DNA of 64,000 bases from Sandaracinobacteroides saxicola. Its GTDB lineage: Bacteria > Pseudomonadota > Alphaproteobacteria > Sphingomonadales > Sphingomonadaceae. The stretch is taken from assembly GCF_014117445.1 (NCBI RefSeq), contig NZ_CP059851.1, positions 2,294,001 through 2,358,000 of the forward strand, written 5' to 3'. Below, piece by piece: positions 33,836 through 42,807 of this stretch (position 1 is its first letter; each line of letters opens with the position of its first letter). The notes below the pieces were generated by a model. It searched no databases. It had not been told where the DNA came from and saw only the letters and a list, made by a program, of their open reading frames with translations. Position numbers and translations under genes: made by a program.

Positions 33836-33976
33836 ATGCAGCTCAACCCGATCGAACGCTGGTTCCGCCCGAAGACCTTCGGCTTTGGCTGGACCCCCGT
33901 GACCTGGGAAGGCTGGGCCGTCACGCTGGGGGCGGTGCTGCTCGTCGTGGGGGCGGTTCAGCTGCTGGCCCGTTGA
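33836..33976 (+). CDS. Small single-span membrane protein (46 residues)
   Basis: ATG 33836 is preceded by AAAGGA at good spacing, and an alternative ATG lies two codons upstream. The 46 residues begin MQLNPIERWFRPKTFGFGW and end in one membrane span (GWAVTLGAVLLVVGAVQLLA). It resembles a small hypothetical family I have seen in sphingomonads (RWFRPKxFGFGW motif). Its last 56 bases overlap the convergent folP gene. Confidence 0.65.
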   Translation: MQLNPIERWFRPKTFGFGWTPVTWEGWAVTLGAVLLVVGAVQLLAR

Positions 33977-34760
33977 GCGCCCGCCACACCGCCAGCGCCT
34001 GCGCCGTTTCCGCCACATCATGCACCCTGAGCCAGGCGGCGGCCTTTGTGGCCCCGTGCAGCGCCAGCGCCAGGCTGCCGGGCAGCCGGTCCGACACCGG
34101 CGCCGCGCCGGCGATCGCCGGGATCAGGCTCTTGCGGCTGGCGCCCAGCAGCAGCGGGCAGCCGGTCTCAACTGCAATCCGGTCCAGCCCGCGCAGCAGC
34201 GCGAGGTTGTGCGCCAGCCCCTTGCCGAACCCGATGCCGGGATCGACGATCAGCCGCGCGCGGTCGATGCCCGCCGCCTCGCACGCCGCCACCCGTGCCC
34301 GCAGCCATTCGATCACCTCCGCCAGCGGGTCGGCATAGGCCGGCGCGCGCTGCATCGTTTCAGGGGTGCCCTGATGATGCATCAGTACAATGGCCGCGTC
34401 CGACGCCGCCGCCACGGCCAGGCTCTCCCGGTCATGGGTCAGCGCGCTGACATCGTTCAGCATCGTCGCGCCGGCCGCCAGCGCCGCCCGCATCACCGCC
34501 GCCTTGCGGGTATCGATGCTGACCGGAATCCCCTCCGCCACCAGCGCCGCGACCACCGGGATCGTCCGCCGCAACTCCTCCGCGACGGCCACCGGGGCCG
34601 CGCCGGGCCGCGTCGATTCCCCGCCGACATCGATGATGGCCGCGCCCGCCGCGCGCATCGCCCGCGCCGCCACCACCGCCTCCTCCACGCTCCCCAGCCG
34701 GCCGCCATCGGAAAAACTGTCCGGCGTGACGTTCAGGATACCCATGATATGCGGTTTCAT
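33921..34760 (-). CDS. folP: Dihydropteroate synthase
   Basis: DHPS joins p-aminobenzoate to dihydropterin pyrophosphate in folate synthesis and is the sulfonamide target. The 279-residue protein has both signatures: GILNVTPDSFSDGG (7-20) and GGESTRPGA, plus VDPGIGFGK, LLGASRKS and the closing RVHDV. It overlaps the upstream hexapeptide gene in ATGA. Confidence 0.95.
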   Translation of the reverse strand: MKPHIMGILNVTPDSFSDGGRLGSVEEAVVAARAMRAAGAAIIDVGGESTRPGAAPVAVAEELRRTIPVVAALVAEGIPVSIDTRKAAVMRAALAAGATMLNDVSALTHDRESLAVAAASDAAIVLMHHQGTPETMQRAPAYADPLAEVIEWLRARVAACEAAGIDRARLIVDPGIGFGKGLAHNLALLRGLDRIAVETGCPLLLGASRKSLIPAIAGAAPVSDRLPGSLALALHGATKAAAWLRVHDVAETAQALAVWRALNGPAAEPPPRRAAPPPA

Positions 34761-35380
34761 GGGTGAAACGCCTGATCCACCAGATGCAGCCGCGGCACCA
34801 CCGTGCGCGGCGCCAGCAGCGCGCCGGGCGCGATCACCGCATTGGCGCCGATGCGGACGTGATCGCCCACCAGCGCGCCGAACTTCTCCACGCCGGTCTC
34901 GATCACGCCATGCGCCGTCCGGATGCGGATGCGCTTGTCCTCCCGCTCGTTGCGGTAATTGGCGATCATTGCCCCGGCCTCCACATTCACCCCGGCCCCC
35001 AGGATCGAATCACCCACGAAATTCAGATGCGCCAGCTTGGCTCCGGCAAACATCAGGCTGCTTTTCAGCTCGCACGCCGGGCCGATAATGCAGCCGGCGC
35101 CCAGCCACACCCCGCCGCGCAGCAGCGCCGTCGCGGCGATAAAACAGTCCGGCCCGACGATGAGCGGACCTTTCAGCGCCGCGCCGGGCTCCACCGTGGC
35201 GCTGCGGTGCACGGCGGCATCCCCCGTGCGAACATAGTCATCGCAGAGGGACGGCAGCAGCGCCGCCACCAGCGCCGGCAGGTCATTTGTGACCCCCCAG
35301 GGCGAGCGCTCCACCGCGCCGAACGGGCTGTCCAGCCAGGCGGCGACAAAGCGCGGCAGCAAGTCGGTCACGTCGTCCAT
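34757..35380 (-). CDS. Left-handed beta-helix (hexapeptide) acyl/nucleotidyltransferase-like protein
   Basis: A 207-residue protein with hexapeptide repeats (about 60-180) like the C-terminal half of GlmU-type pyrophosphorylases, including GAMIANYRNERED. No N-terminal nucleotidyltransferase domain is present. It may act as a sugar-nucleotide acyltransferase; the substrate is unknown. It is upstream of and coupled to folP. Confidence 0.75.
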   Translation of the reverse strand: MDDVTDLLPRFVAAWLDSPFGAVERSPWGVTNDLPALVAALLPSLCDDYVRTGDAAVHRSATVEPGAALKGPLIVGPDCFIAATALLRGGVWLGAGCIIGPACELKSSLMFAGAKLAHLNFVGDSILGAGVNVEAGAMIANYRNEREDKRIRIRTAHGVIETGVEKFGALVGDHVRIGANAVIAPGALLAPRTVVPRLHLVDQAFHP

Positions 35381-35424
35381 CGCACGGACTTGCCCTCGCC
35401 CGCCGCAGCGCGCAAGCTGCCCGC

Positions 35425-36159
35425 ATGACAGGAAAGGGCAGTATTGCCATCGTCGGCGCCGGGGATTTCATCGGCGCCGCCATCGCCCGGCGTTTCGCGC
35501 GGGAGGGTCACCCCGTCCACGGCGGCCGCCGCCGCGCCGAGCGGCAGGACGCGCTCGCCGACAGCATCGCCGCGACCGGCGGCCGCTACACCCCACACCG
35601 GCTCGACGCGCGGCTGGAGGACGAGGTCGTCGCCTTCCTCGATGCCGCCGAGGCGGACGCGCCGCTCGACGCCGTCATCTTCAATATCGGCGCCAATGTC
35701 CGCTTCGCGCTGACCGACACGACCGAGCGCGTGTTCCGCAAGGTCTGGGAAATGGCCTGCGCCGCCGGCTTCCTGACGACGCGCGAAGCCGCCCGCCGCA
35801 TGCTGCCGCGCGGTCGCGGCGCCATCTTCCTGACCGGCGCCACCGCCAGCGTGCGCGGCGCATCCCATTACGCCGCCTTCGCCAGCGCCAAGGCGGGGCT
35901 GCGCGCGGTCGCGCAGTCCGCCGCCCGCGAGCTGGGGGCCCAGGGCATCCATGTCGCCCACCTGATCATCGACGGCGGCGTCGACACCGATTTCGTTCGC
36001 GAGCGCATCCGCGAAACCGGCCGCGATCCCGAGACCCTGCCGCCCGACACGCTGCTGCGGCCGGAGACCATCGCCGACACCTATTGGACCCTGTTCAACC
36101 AGCCGCGCGACGCCTGGACGTTCGAGCTGGACCTGCGACCTTTCTCGGAGACCTGGTGA
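35425..36159 (+). CDS. Short-chain dehydrogenase/reductase
   Basis: A 244-residue SDR with an atypical nucleotide loop (VGAGDFIGAAIARRF instead of TGxxxGxG) and active-site YAAFASAK, where Tyr and Lys are seven apart rather than the classical four. The C-terminus WTFELDLRPF is typical of this subgroup. First gene of a three-gene set joined by TGATG overlaps, which suggests a shared degradation or modification pathway. Substrate unknown. Confidence 0.85.
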   Translation: MTGKGSIAIVGAGDFIGAAIARRFAREGHPVHGGRRRAERQDALADSIAATGGRYTPHRLDARLEDEVVAFLDAAEADAPLDAVIFNIGANVRFALTDTTERVFRKVWEMACAAGFLTTREAARRMLPRGRGAIFLTGATASVRGASHYAAFASAKAGLRAVAQSAARELGAQGIHVAHLIIDGGVDTDFVRERIRETGRDPETLPPDTLLRPETIADTYWTLFNQPRDAWTFELDLRPFSETW

Positions 36160-36755
36160 TGCCCCCTGCCTTCCTGTTCGATTTCGCCAGCCCCAACGCC
36201 TATCTGGTGTGGCGTGTCCTGCCGGGCATCGAGGCGCGCACGGGTGTCACCTTCGACCATCGCCCGGTGCTGCTGGGGGGCCTGTTCAAGCTGACCGGCA
36301 ACAGCGCGCCGATGGTGGCGTTCGCCGGCATCCCGAACAAGCTCGCCTATGAGATGCTGGAAATGCGCCGCTTCATCGCCAGACATGGGCTGAGCGAATT
36401 CGCCATGAACCCGCATTTCCCGATGAACAGCCTGTTGCTGATGCGCGCCGCGGTCGCCGCCGACGCGGCCGGGCAACTGAAACCCTATTGCGCCGCCATC
36501 TATCCGGCGATGTGGGAACGCAGCCTGAAGATGGACGATCCCGCCGTCGCCACATCCGTGCTGACCGACGCCGGGCTGGATGCACAGGCGCTGTTCGCCG
36601 CCGCCACCACCGATGCCGTGAAGGCAAAGCTCGCCGCCAACACGCAGGCCGCCGCCGACGCCGGCGCCTTCGGCATCCCCAGCTTCCTCGTCGGCGACCA
36701 GCTTTATTTCGGCAAGGATCGACTGGCCGACGTTGAAGCGGCATTGGCCCGCTGA
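36159..36755 (+). CDS. 2-hydroxychromene-2-carboxylate isomerase / DsbA-like (kappa GST) protein
   Basis: A 198-residue thioredoxin-fold protein of the DsbA/kappa-GST type: FDFASPNAYL near the start, and FGIPSFLVGDQLYFGKDRL near the end, as in HCCA isomerases of naphthalene pathways. A Ser rather than a Cys pair occupies the active-site turn, in line with glutathione use. The ATG overlaps the SDR stop. Confidence 0.82.
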   Translation: MPPAFLFDFASPNAYLVWRVLPGIEARTGVTFDHRPVLLGGLFKLTGNSAPMVAFAGIPNKLAYEMLEMRRFIARHGLSEFAMNPHFPMNSLLLMRAAVAADAAGQLKPYCAAIYPAMWERSLKMDDPAVATSVLTDAGLDAQALFAAATTDAVKAKLAANTQAAADAGAFGIPSFLVGDQLYFGKDRLADVEAALAR

Positions 36756-37204
36756 TGCTCTATTTCGAGGATTATGCCGTCGGCCAGGTGCGGCACATGG
36801 GACCTTATACCCTGACCCGCGAGGAAGCGTTGGATTTCGCGCGCAAATATGACCCGCAGCCCTTTCACCTGGACGACGAAGCCGCCGCCGCCCACCCCTT
36901 TTTCGGGCGGATTTCGGCGAGCGGCTGGCATGTCTGCGCCATGGCGATGCGGATGATCGTGGACAGCCATGCCGACGCGCCGACCGCCTCGCTCGGCTCA
37001 CCGGGCGTCGACAAGGTGCGCTGGCTGAAACCCGTCTATCCGGGCGACACGCTGCACATGGAGGTGGAGGTCGAAAGCGTCCGCGCCTCGCGCAGCCGCC
37101 CCGAAATGGGCATGGTCAACCAGCACTACCGGCTGTTCAACCAGCATGGCGTGCTGGTGATGACGATGGAAGGCGTCGGCCTGTTCCGCACCCGGCCGGC
37201 CTGA
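36755..37204 (+). CDS. MaoC-family hot-dog dehydratase
   Basis: A 149-residue hot-dog-fold protein with the MaoC hydratase 2 motif: DFARKYDPQPFHLDDEAA (Asp and His catalytic pair) followed by SGWHVCAMAMRM. It would hydrate enoyl-CoA or a related thioester. Translationally coupled (TGATG) to the preceding isomerase. Confidence 0.85.
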   Translation: MLYFEDYAVGQVRHMGPYTLTREEALDFARKYDPQPFHLDDEAAAAHPFFGRISASGWHVCAMAMRMIVDSHADAPTASLGSPGVDKVRWLKPVYPGDTLHMEVEVESVRASRSRPEMGMVNQHYRLFNQHGVLVMTMEGVGLFRTRPA

Positions 37205-37207
37205 GCG

Positions 37208-38161
37208 TCAGGCAAAATCTGGCGTCCAAAGCCCGACCCGTTCCGGCGACGGCGCCGCCCAGCGCGACCGCCGCGCCAATGCCTGCGGCAGCGACCCGGC
37301 GACCGAGCGCAGCTTGCGTTGCGGACTGGTGACCACCCGCTCAGACAGCGCCGCCATCCCCCGCCGCCGGACCTTGCGGCCGATGTCGCCATAGATCCGC
37401 GCCGCCGACAGCACCGCCCAGGCCGAGCGGAAATCGAGCGCCGCCACGCCCCAGTCCGCCGATTCCTCATAGACTTCCGCCAGCGCCACCAGCCGCGCCA
37501 CCACCTTCGCCAGCCGCGCGCGATGCGCCGGTTCGGCGAAATCCCCGACCGGAATCCCCGCCTCCCGCAGCCAGTCCGCCGGCAGGTAGCGCCGGCCGTT
37601 GGCGGCATCCTCCATCACGTCGCGCGCGATATTGTTCAGCTGGAACGACAGCCCCAGGTCGCTCGCCCGCGCCAGCGTGGCGTGGTCGGACGGTTCCACC
37701 CCCATCACCAGCGCCATCAGCACGCCGACGCAACCGGCGACATGATAGCAATAGGTCAGCAGCTCGGCTTCCGTCTGATAGGCTGTTTCCGCCACATCCA
37801 TGGCAAAACCGTCGAGCAGGTCATGGGCATAACGGCGGGGCAGCGGGCAGACCGCGTTCAGCGCCGCCAGCGCGCGAAACGCCGGCTCGCTGCCGCCGTC
37901 GCCGGCCAGCGCCCGGTCGGTCGCGTCACGCAGCATCGCCAGCCGTTCCGCCGGGCTGTCCGCCGACGCTACCCTTCCTTGCCCCAGATGCTGGCCATCG
38001 ATGACATCGTCGCAATGCCGGCACCAGTGATAGAGCAGCGTCGCCCGGTCGCGCGTGTCCGGATCGAACAGCCGGGCCGCCAGCGCGAAGCTCTTGGAGC
38101 CGGCGGCGATCGCCGCGCGGCTCGCCGCGATTGCCTCAGGCGGCAAGCGCGGGCCCGCCAT
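37208..38161 (-). CDS. crtB: Phytoene synthase
   Basis: A 317-residue squalene/phytoene synthase that condenses two geranylgeranyl diphosphates to phytoene. The first Asp-rich motif (HCDDVIDG) and the second (NIARDVMEDAANGR) are present. It overlaps crtI by 26 bases at its 5' end and is the last gene of the crtY-crtI-crtB operon. Confidence 0.93.
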   Translation of the reverse strand: MAGPRLPPEAIAASRAAIAAGSKSFALAARLFDPDTRDRATLLYHWCRHCDDVIDGQHLGQGRVASADSPAERLAMLRDATDRALAGDGGSEPAFRALAALNAVCPLPRRYAHDLLDGFAMDVAETAYQTEAELLTYCYHVAGCVGVLMALVMGVEPSDHATLARASDLGLSFQLNNIARDVMEDAANGRRYLPADWLREAGIPVGDFAEPAHRARLAKVVARLVALAEVYEESADWGVAALDFRSAWAVLSAARIYGDIGRKVRRRGMAALSERVVTSPQRKLRSVAGSLPQALARRSRWAAPSPERVGLWTPDFA

Positions 38162-39662
38162 TTCCCACCAACGGATAGGCCGCGCCCATGTCGGCGAGCA
38201 TCAGCTTGGCGGTCGCCTTGGCGCTGCCCACCACGCCCGGAATGCCGGCGCCCGGATGCGTGCCTGCGCCCACGAAATAGAGGTTGGACAGCACATCGTC
38301 GCGGTTGTGCGTGCGCAGATAGGCGCTCTGCCACAGCACCGGTTCCAGGCTGAAGGCGCTGCCCTTGTGCGCGTTCAGCTCGGTCGCGAAATCCTGCGGC
38401 GTGAAGGTGCGCATCGTCACCAGGTCCTCGCGCAGCCCGGGGATCAGCCGCTTTTCCAGATAGGCCAGGATTTTCTCGGCATATTTCGGTGCCACCGCGT
38501 TCCAGTCCACCGGCAGCTTCCCCAGGTGCGGCACGGGGGAGAGCACATAGAAGCTGCTGCACCCCGCCGGCGCCAGGTCGGGATCGCTCGCCGTCGGATG
38601 GTGCAGGTAGAGCGAGAAGTCATCCGCCAACATGCCGTGGCTGTAGATGTCGTCCAGCAGCTCGCGATAGCGCGGGCCGAACAGGATGCTGTGGTGCGGA
38701 ATGGCCGGATGCTGCCGCTTCAGGCCGAAGTATGTCACGAACAGGCTGGGCGAATAGCTTTTGCGCAGCAGCGATTTCGCCATCTTCGCGCCGCGCGGGT
38801 GATGGCCCAGCAGGTCGCGATAGGTGTGCACGACGTCACCGTTGCTGGCGACCGCGTCGAAGCGCAGCTCCTCCCCGCCGGCCAGCCGCACGCCGGTGAC
38901 ATGGCCGGCCAGCGCCTCGATCGCCTCCACCTTGGTGCCGATGATGGTGCGCCCGCCCAGATCCTCGAACAGCTTCACCAGCCCGCGCACCAGGGCATGC
39001 GTGCCGCCCTTGGGAAACCAGACTCCCCATTTCTTCTCCAGCGCGTGGATCAGCGTATAGACGCTGCTGGTCTTGAACGGGTTGCCGCCGACCAGCAGCG
39101 TGTGGAAGCTGAACGCCTCGCGCAGCTGCGGGTCCTTGATGTAGCTGCTGACCATCGAATAGACGCTGCGATAGGCCTGGTAGCGCGCCAGCTGCGGCGC
39201 TGCCTTCAGCATGGATTTGAAATCCAGGAAGGCCTCGTGCCCCAGCTTCTGATAGCCTTCGCGAAAGACATTTTCGCTGAAGCCCAGGAACTTGCGATAG
39301 CCTTCGACATCGCCGGGGCTTTTTGCGGCGATCTGCGCGAACAGCGCCGTCTCGTCGTTGCTATAGTCGAAGACGCTGCCGTCCTCCCACATCAGCCGGT
39401 AGAAGGGCGTCACCGGCATCAGGTCGACATAGTCGGCGAGCTTACGCCCCGACAGCGCGAACAGCTCTTCAAGGCAGGTGGGATCGGTGATCACCGTCGG
39501 CCCGGCGTCGAAGGTGAAGCCCTCGTCGTGCCAGACATAGGCGCGCCCGCCCGGCTTCTCCCGCGCCTCGATCAGCGTCGTGGCGATGCCGGCCGATTGC
39601 AGGCGGCAGGCGAGTGCCAGGCCGCCGAAGCCGCTGCCGATGACTGCTGCCGTCCGTTGCAT
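38136..39662 (-). CDS. crtI: Phytoene desaturase (CrtI type)
   Basis: A 508-residue FAD enzyme with an N-terminal dinucleotide fold (VIGSGFGGLALACRLQ) and the C-terminal bacterial-type phytoene dehydrogenase signature around FVGAGTHPGAGIPGV. It turns phytoene into lycopene. It starts 2 bases after the crtY stop. Confidence 0.94.
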   Translation of the reverse strand: MQRTAAVIGSGFGGLALACRLQSAGIATTLIEAREKPGGRAYVWHDEGFTFDAGPTVITDPTCLEELFALSGRKLADYVDLMPVTPFYRLMWEDGSVFDYSNDETALFAQIAAKSPGDVEGYRKFLGFSENVFREGYQKLGHEAFLDFKSMLKAAPQLARYQAYRSVYSMVSSYIKDPQLREAFSFHTLLVGGNPFKTSSVYTLIHALEKKWGVWFPKGGTHALVRGLVKLFEDLGGRTIIGTKVEAIEALAGHVTGVRLAGGEELRFDAVASNGDVVHTYRDLLGHHPRGAKMAKSLLRKSYSPSLFVTYFGLKRQHPAIPHHSILFGPRYRELLDDIYSHGMLADDFSLYLHHPTASDPDLAPAGCSSFYVLSPVPHLGKLPVDWNAVAPKYAEKILAYLEKRLIPGLREDLVTMRTFTPQDFATELNAHKGSAFSLEPVLWQSAYLRTHNRDDVLSNLYFVGAGTHPGAGIPGVVGSAKATAKLMLADMGAAYPLVGNGGPALAA

Positions 39663-39664
39663 CT

Positions 39665-40819
39665 CTATCCCCTCAGGATCGCCGCCAGGCCGCGGTGGAT
39701 CGGAATCGGCGGTTTGCCGGTGAGAATCCGCACCTTGTCGCGCCAGTTGGTATGACCGGCGTAGAAGCGCTCGATCAGCGAGGCGTCAAGCTTGTAGAAT
39801 CGGTCCAGAATGCGCCAGCGCTCGTCAGGTCGCGCACCGCGGAATAGCATCTTGTTGAGAACGCGAAGGAAAGCCTGGTCCTGCCAGCTCTGCCGGGCGT
39901 GGTCGCGGATGGCGCGGTCCAGCGTCGCACCGCTGAGTTCGGGGAGGGTAGCGACAAGGTCGGCGACGCGGACGGCATGCGGCAGGCTGTAGCCCGTCAC
40001 CGCGTTGAACAGCGCGGCGTTCATGCCCGACGGCGCGATGCCGGCGGCGCGGCTGGCGAGATGCGCGGTGATGTCACCGCCGATGGCGATCGGCAGCACG
40101 CCCTTTTCCGTGCGCAGCGTGCGCGCGATCCGCCAGCCTTGCGATGCCGCATAGGCATGGGTGCGCTGCTCCAGCGTCGCCGCGCTCAGCTCGGGACCGT
40201 CGGTATAATAGGTGTCATAGATCAGGCAGCTGGTCGGCCCGAACGGCAGGGTATAGACGAAGCGATAGCCGTCATGCTGGTCGACCGTCGCATCCATGAT
40301 GATCGGGTCGTTCAGCCCGTGCGGTTCGGCCAGTTCCACTTCCAGTCCGACGAATTTCTGCCAGCCGAGGTCGAGCGCCGGTGCGCCCCCCTGCCCGCGA
40401 CCATCGACAACCGCGTGGGCGGAAAGCACCCGCTGGTCGCCCAGCGTCACGCTGTCGGGCGTCACATGAACGATCGGTACACCGGTGAAACGGCAGTTCG
40501 CTGGCAAAACGTCGCACAGCGCCGCATGCAGCAGCGGCGACGTGGCGCTGTAATAGCCGTTGTGCAGGGTCCGGCTGTGCGTGGGAAAGCGCACCGTGTA
40601 GCGTTGCCAGCGATGCGCCACCAGCGGCGCGATCCAGTCATGCTGCGCCGGCGTCAGGTCGCTGGCGAAAAAACTCCAGGTGTGGTTGCCGCCGAAATGC
40701 TCGCCAGCCTCCACCAGCGCCACGCGCAAATCCGGCCGCACCTGCGCCAGCCGCAGCGCGATCAGGCCATTGGCCAGTCCGCCACCGGCAAGGATCAGGT
40801 CGAAATCGGGCTGCGTCAC
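39665..40819 (-). CDS. crtY: Lycopene beta-cyclase (CrtY type)
   Basis: A 384-residue flavoprotein with the FAD motif LILAGGGLANGLIALRL and the CrtY-type HTWSFF segment. It closes both ends of lycopene to beta-carotene. It is the first gene of the leftward operon; only 39 bp lie between it and the divergent hydroxylase gene, so promoters must overlap. Confidence 0.92.
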   Translation of the reverse strand: MTQPDFDLILAGGGLANGLIALRLAQVRPDLRVALVEAGEHFGGNHTWSFFASDLTPAQHDWIAPLVAHRWQRYTVRFPTHSRTLHNGYYSATSPLLHAALCDVLPANCRFTGVPIVHVTPDSVTLGDQRVLSAHAVVDGRGQGGAPALDLGWQKFVGLEVELAEPHGLNDPIIMDATVDQHDGYRFVYTLPFGPTSCLIYDTYYTDGPELSAATLEQRTHAYAASQGWRIARTLRTEKGVLPIAIGGDITAHLASRAAGIAPSGMNAALFNAVTGYSLPHAVRVADLVATLPELSGATLDRAIRDHARQSWQDQAFLRVLNKMLFRGARPDERWRILDRFYKLDASLIERFYAGHTNWRDKVRILTGKPPIPIHRGLAAILRG

Positions 40820-40858
40820 CGGCTGCGCCTAGCCGCTTTGGCCCGGCAAGGCTAGAAG

Positions 40859-41614
40859 ATGCGGATGGCACCGACCCTGATTGCGACAATGCTGCTGATG
40901 AGCCTGATCGTGGCCTTGCGCTATCTGGCGCTGTCGGGGCTGTTCGCGGCCATCACCGCGCGCGTGCGGCCGGGCCTGTACCGCCCCGCGCTGCCGGCCA
41001 AGGCGGCGCGGATGGCGCGGCAGATCCGGCGCGAGATCGGCTGGTCGCTGCTGAGCGCGGTGATCTATGGCGCGCCGGCGGGGCTGGCGGTGTGGGCTTG
41101 GCAGGCAAAGGGCCTGACCCTCATCTATACCGATCCGATGCACCATCCGCTGTGGTGGCTGCCTCTCAGCGTCCTCGTCTATCTGCTGGCGCACGACGCC
41201 TGGTTCTATTGGACGCACCGTGCCATGCATGGATCGGCGAAAATCTTCCGAACCATGCACGCGGTGCATCACGAAAGCCGCCCCCCCACCGCCTGGGCGG
41301 CGATGGCCTTCCACCCGACGGAGGCGCTGTCTGCCGCCTGGCTCTATCCGGTGATGGTGTTCCTCGTCCCCATCCATGTCGGCGCGCTGGGCGTGGTGCT
41401 GGCGATCGCCAGCTTCTTCGCCGTCACCAACCACATGGGCTGGGAGATTTTTCCGCGCCGCTGGATCGACGGCTGGCTGGGGCGCCACCTGATCTCCGCC
41501 AGCCACCATCACCTGCACCATGGCAATTATGGCGCCAATTTCGGGCTGTATTTCCGCTTCTGGGACCGCTGGATGAACACCGACGCCGGCATCAGCCGCG
41601 AGTTGCTGCGCTAG
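40859..41614 (+). CDS. Sterol desaturase/fatty acid hydroxylase-superfamily membrane di-iron enzyme
   Basis: A 251-residue membrane protein with four or so spans and the His clusters HDAWFYWTHRAMH, HAVHHES and HHHLHH that bind two irons. This superfamily includes carotenoid hydroxylases as well as sterol C5 desaturases and fatty acid hydroxylases. Its divergent position next to crtYIB suggests a carotenoid ring hydroxylase, but it is longer than classical CrtZ. ATG 40859 or ATG 40865 can serve as start. Confidence 0.8.
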   Translation: MRMAPTLIATMLLMSLIVALRYLALSGLFAAITARVRPGLYRPALPAKAARMARQIRREIGWSLLSAVIYGAPAGLAVWAWQAKGLTLIYTDPMHHPLWWLPLSVLVYLLAHDAWFYWTHRAMHGSAKIFRTMHAVHHESRPPTAWAAMAFHPTEALSAAWLYPVMVFLVPIHVGALGVVLAIASFFAVTNHMGWEIFPRRWIDGWLGRHLISASHHHLHHGNYGANFGLYFRFWDRWMNTDAGISRELLR

Positions 41615-41675
41615 CGTGACCCTGTAGAGGCCGCTCCGGCGGCGAGCTTGCGCCGGCCTGAAACTCCTCTATCAT

Positions 41676-41695
41676 TTTATCCGGAATCGGAAGAA
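41676..41695. promoter_or_regulatory. Shared palindrome-like operator, copy upstream of the first SnoaL gene
   Basis: TTTATCCGGAATCGGAAGAA resembles the better palindrome at 46522-46541; both keep TTTRTCCG, four bases and CGGA. It lies 12 bp before the gene start at 41707. Confidence 0.5.
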
Positions 41696-41706
41696 AGCAC
41701 GGGTCG

Positions 41707-42726
41707 ATGATGGCGCATGATGCGGGCCGCACGAAAAGGCGGATGCTGGAGGGATTGCGGGCGCTGGCGCTGGCCCCCGTGGATGCCATCGACGCCGCGG
41801 CAGGGGCCATTTTCGCCCCCGATGCCGGCTATCTCGGCGCACATCCGGTGAACCAGCTGCAGGGAATCGCGGCGATTGCCGCGCATGTCTGGCGCCCGCT
41901 GAAGCAGAGTTTCCCCGACATAGAGCGCTATGACGATATCTTCATGAGCGGGCATTGGCAGGGCCATGACTGGATTTCGGCCACCGGCTATTATTACGGC
42001 AGTTTCGAACGGGACCTGTTTGGCATCCCGGCGCACCAGGGCTGGGCCTATCTGCGCTTCGGCGAATTCTACCGGATCGTGGAGGGCAGGATCGTCGACG
42101 GCTACGTCATCTTCGACTGGATCGACCTGATGCGCCAGGCCGGCGTCAATCCCCTGCCGCCCGCGCGCGGGATCGAGGGGCTGTGCCCGGGGCCATCCAC
42201 CCGCGACGGGGTGATGCTGGCGACCATGCCCGCCGGGCAGAGCGCGGCCAGCCTCGCCTGTGTGGAACGGATGATTTTCGAAGGCATGCACGGCTTCGAC
42301 GGCGTGGATCATTCGACCATGAACATGGACCGTTACTTCACGCGGAACCTGATGTGGTACGGCCCGGGCGGGATCGGCACGACGCGCAGCTTCGACGGTT
42401 TCATGCGCTTTCACGAAATCCCGTGGAACGAGGCCTTCCCGGATTTCCGCGGCGGCAACCATGTCGCGCGTTTCGGCGATGGCGACTATGTCTGTTCGAC
42501 CGGCTGGCCCTCGATCCGGGGCACGCATAGCGGCAAGGAACTCTTCAGCGTGCCCGCCACCGGCAAGCCGATCACCATCCGCGTGATGGACTGGTGGCGC
42601 GCGCAGGACGGGCTGCTGATCGAGAACTGGATCTTCATCGACATTCCCGAACTGCTGATGCAGCTGGGCTATGACCTGTTCGCCCGCATGCGCGAGCTTG
42701 GCGACCGGCGGCGCGGGCGGGCGTGA
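41707..42726 (+). CDS. SnoaL/NTF2-like double-domain protein
   Basis: A 339-residue protein with two NTF2-like (polyketide cyclase SnoaL-type) domains, roughly 15-150 and 190-335, the second ending MQLGYDLFARMRELGD. It is related to the protein at 46556 (FNLFEKAREFGD). No signal. SnoaL-like enzymes cyclise or hydrolyse small substrates; here the substrate is unknown. ATG 41707 follows the shared operator closely. Confidence 0.75.
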   Translation: MMAHDAGRTKRRMLEGLRALALAPVDAIDAAAGAIFAPDAGYLGAHPVNQLQGIAAIAAHVWRPLKQSFPDIERYDDIFMSGHWQGHDWISATGYYYGSFERDLFGIPAHQGWAYLRFGEFYRIVEGRIVDGYVIFDWIDLMRQAGVNPLPPARGIEGLCPGPSTRDGVMLATMPAGQSAASLACVERMIFEGMHGFDGVDHSTMNMDRYFTRNLMWYGPGGIGTTRSFDGFMRFHEIPWNEAFPDFRGGNHVARFGDGDYVCSTGWPSIRGTHSGKELFSVPATGKPITIRVMDWWRAQDGLLIENWIFIDIPELLMQLGYDLFARMRELGDRRRGRA

Positions 42727-42807
42727 CGGCGGGGGCAACAGGGTTCGGGTGAAACAGGGCGCGGGTTGGCGCGTTGAACGCGGGGATCATCTGGAGCCTG
42801 GAGGACC

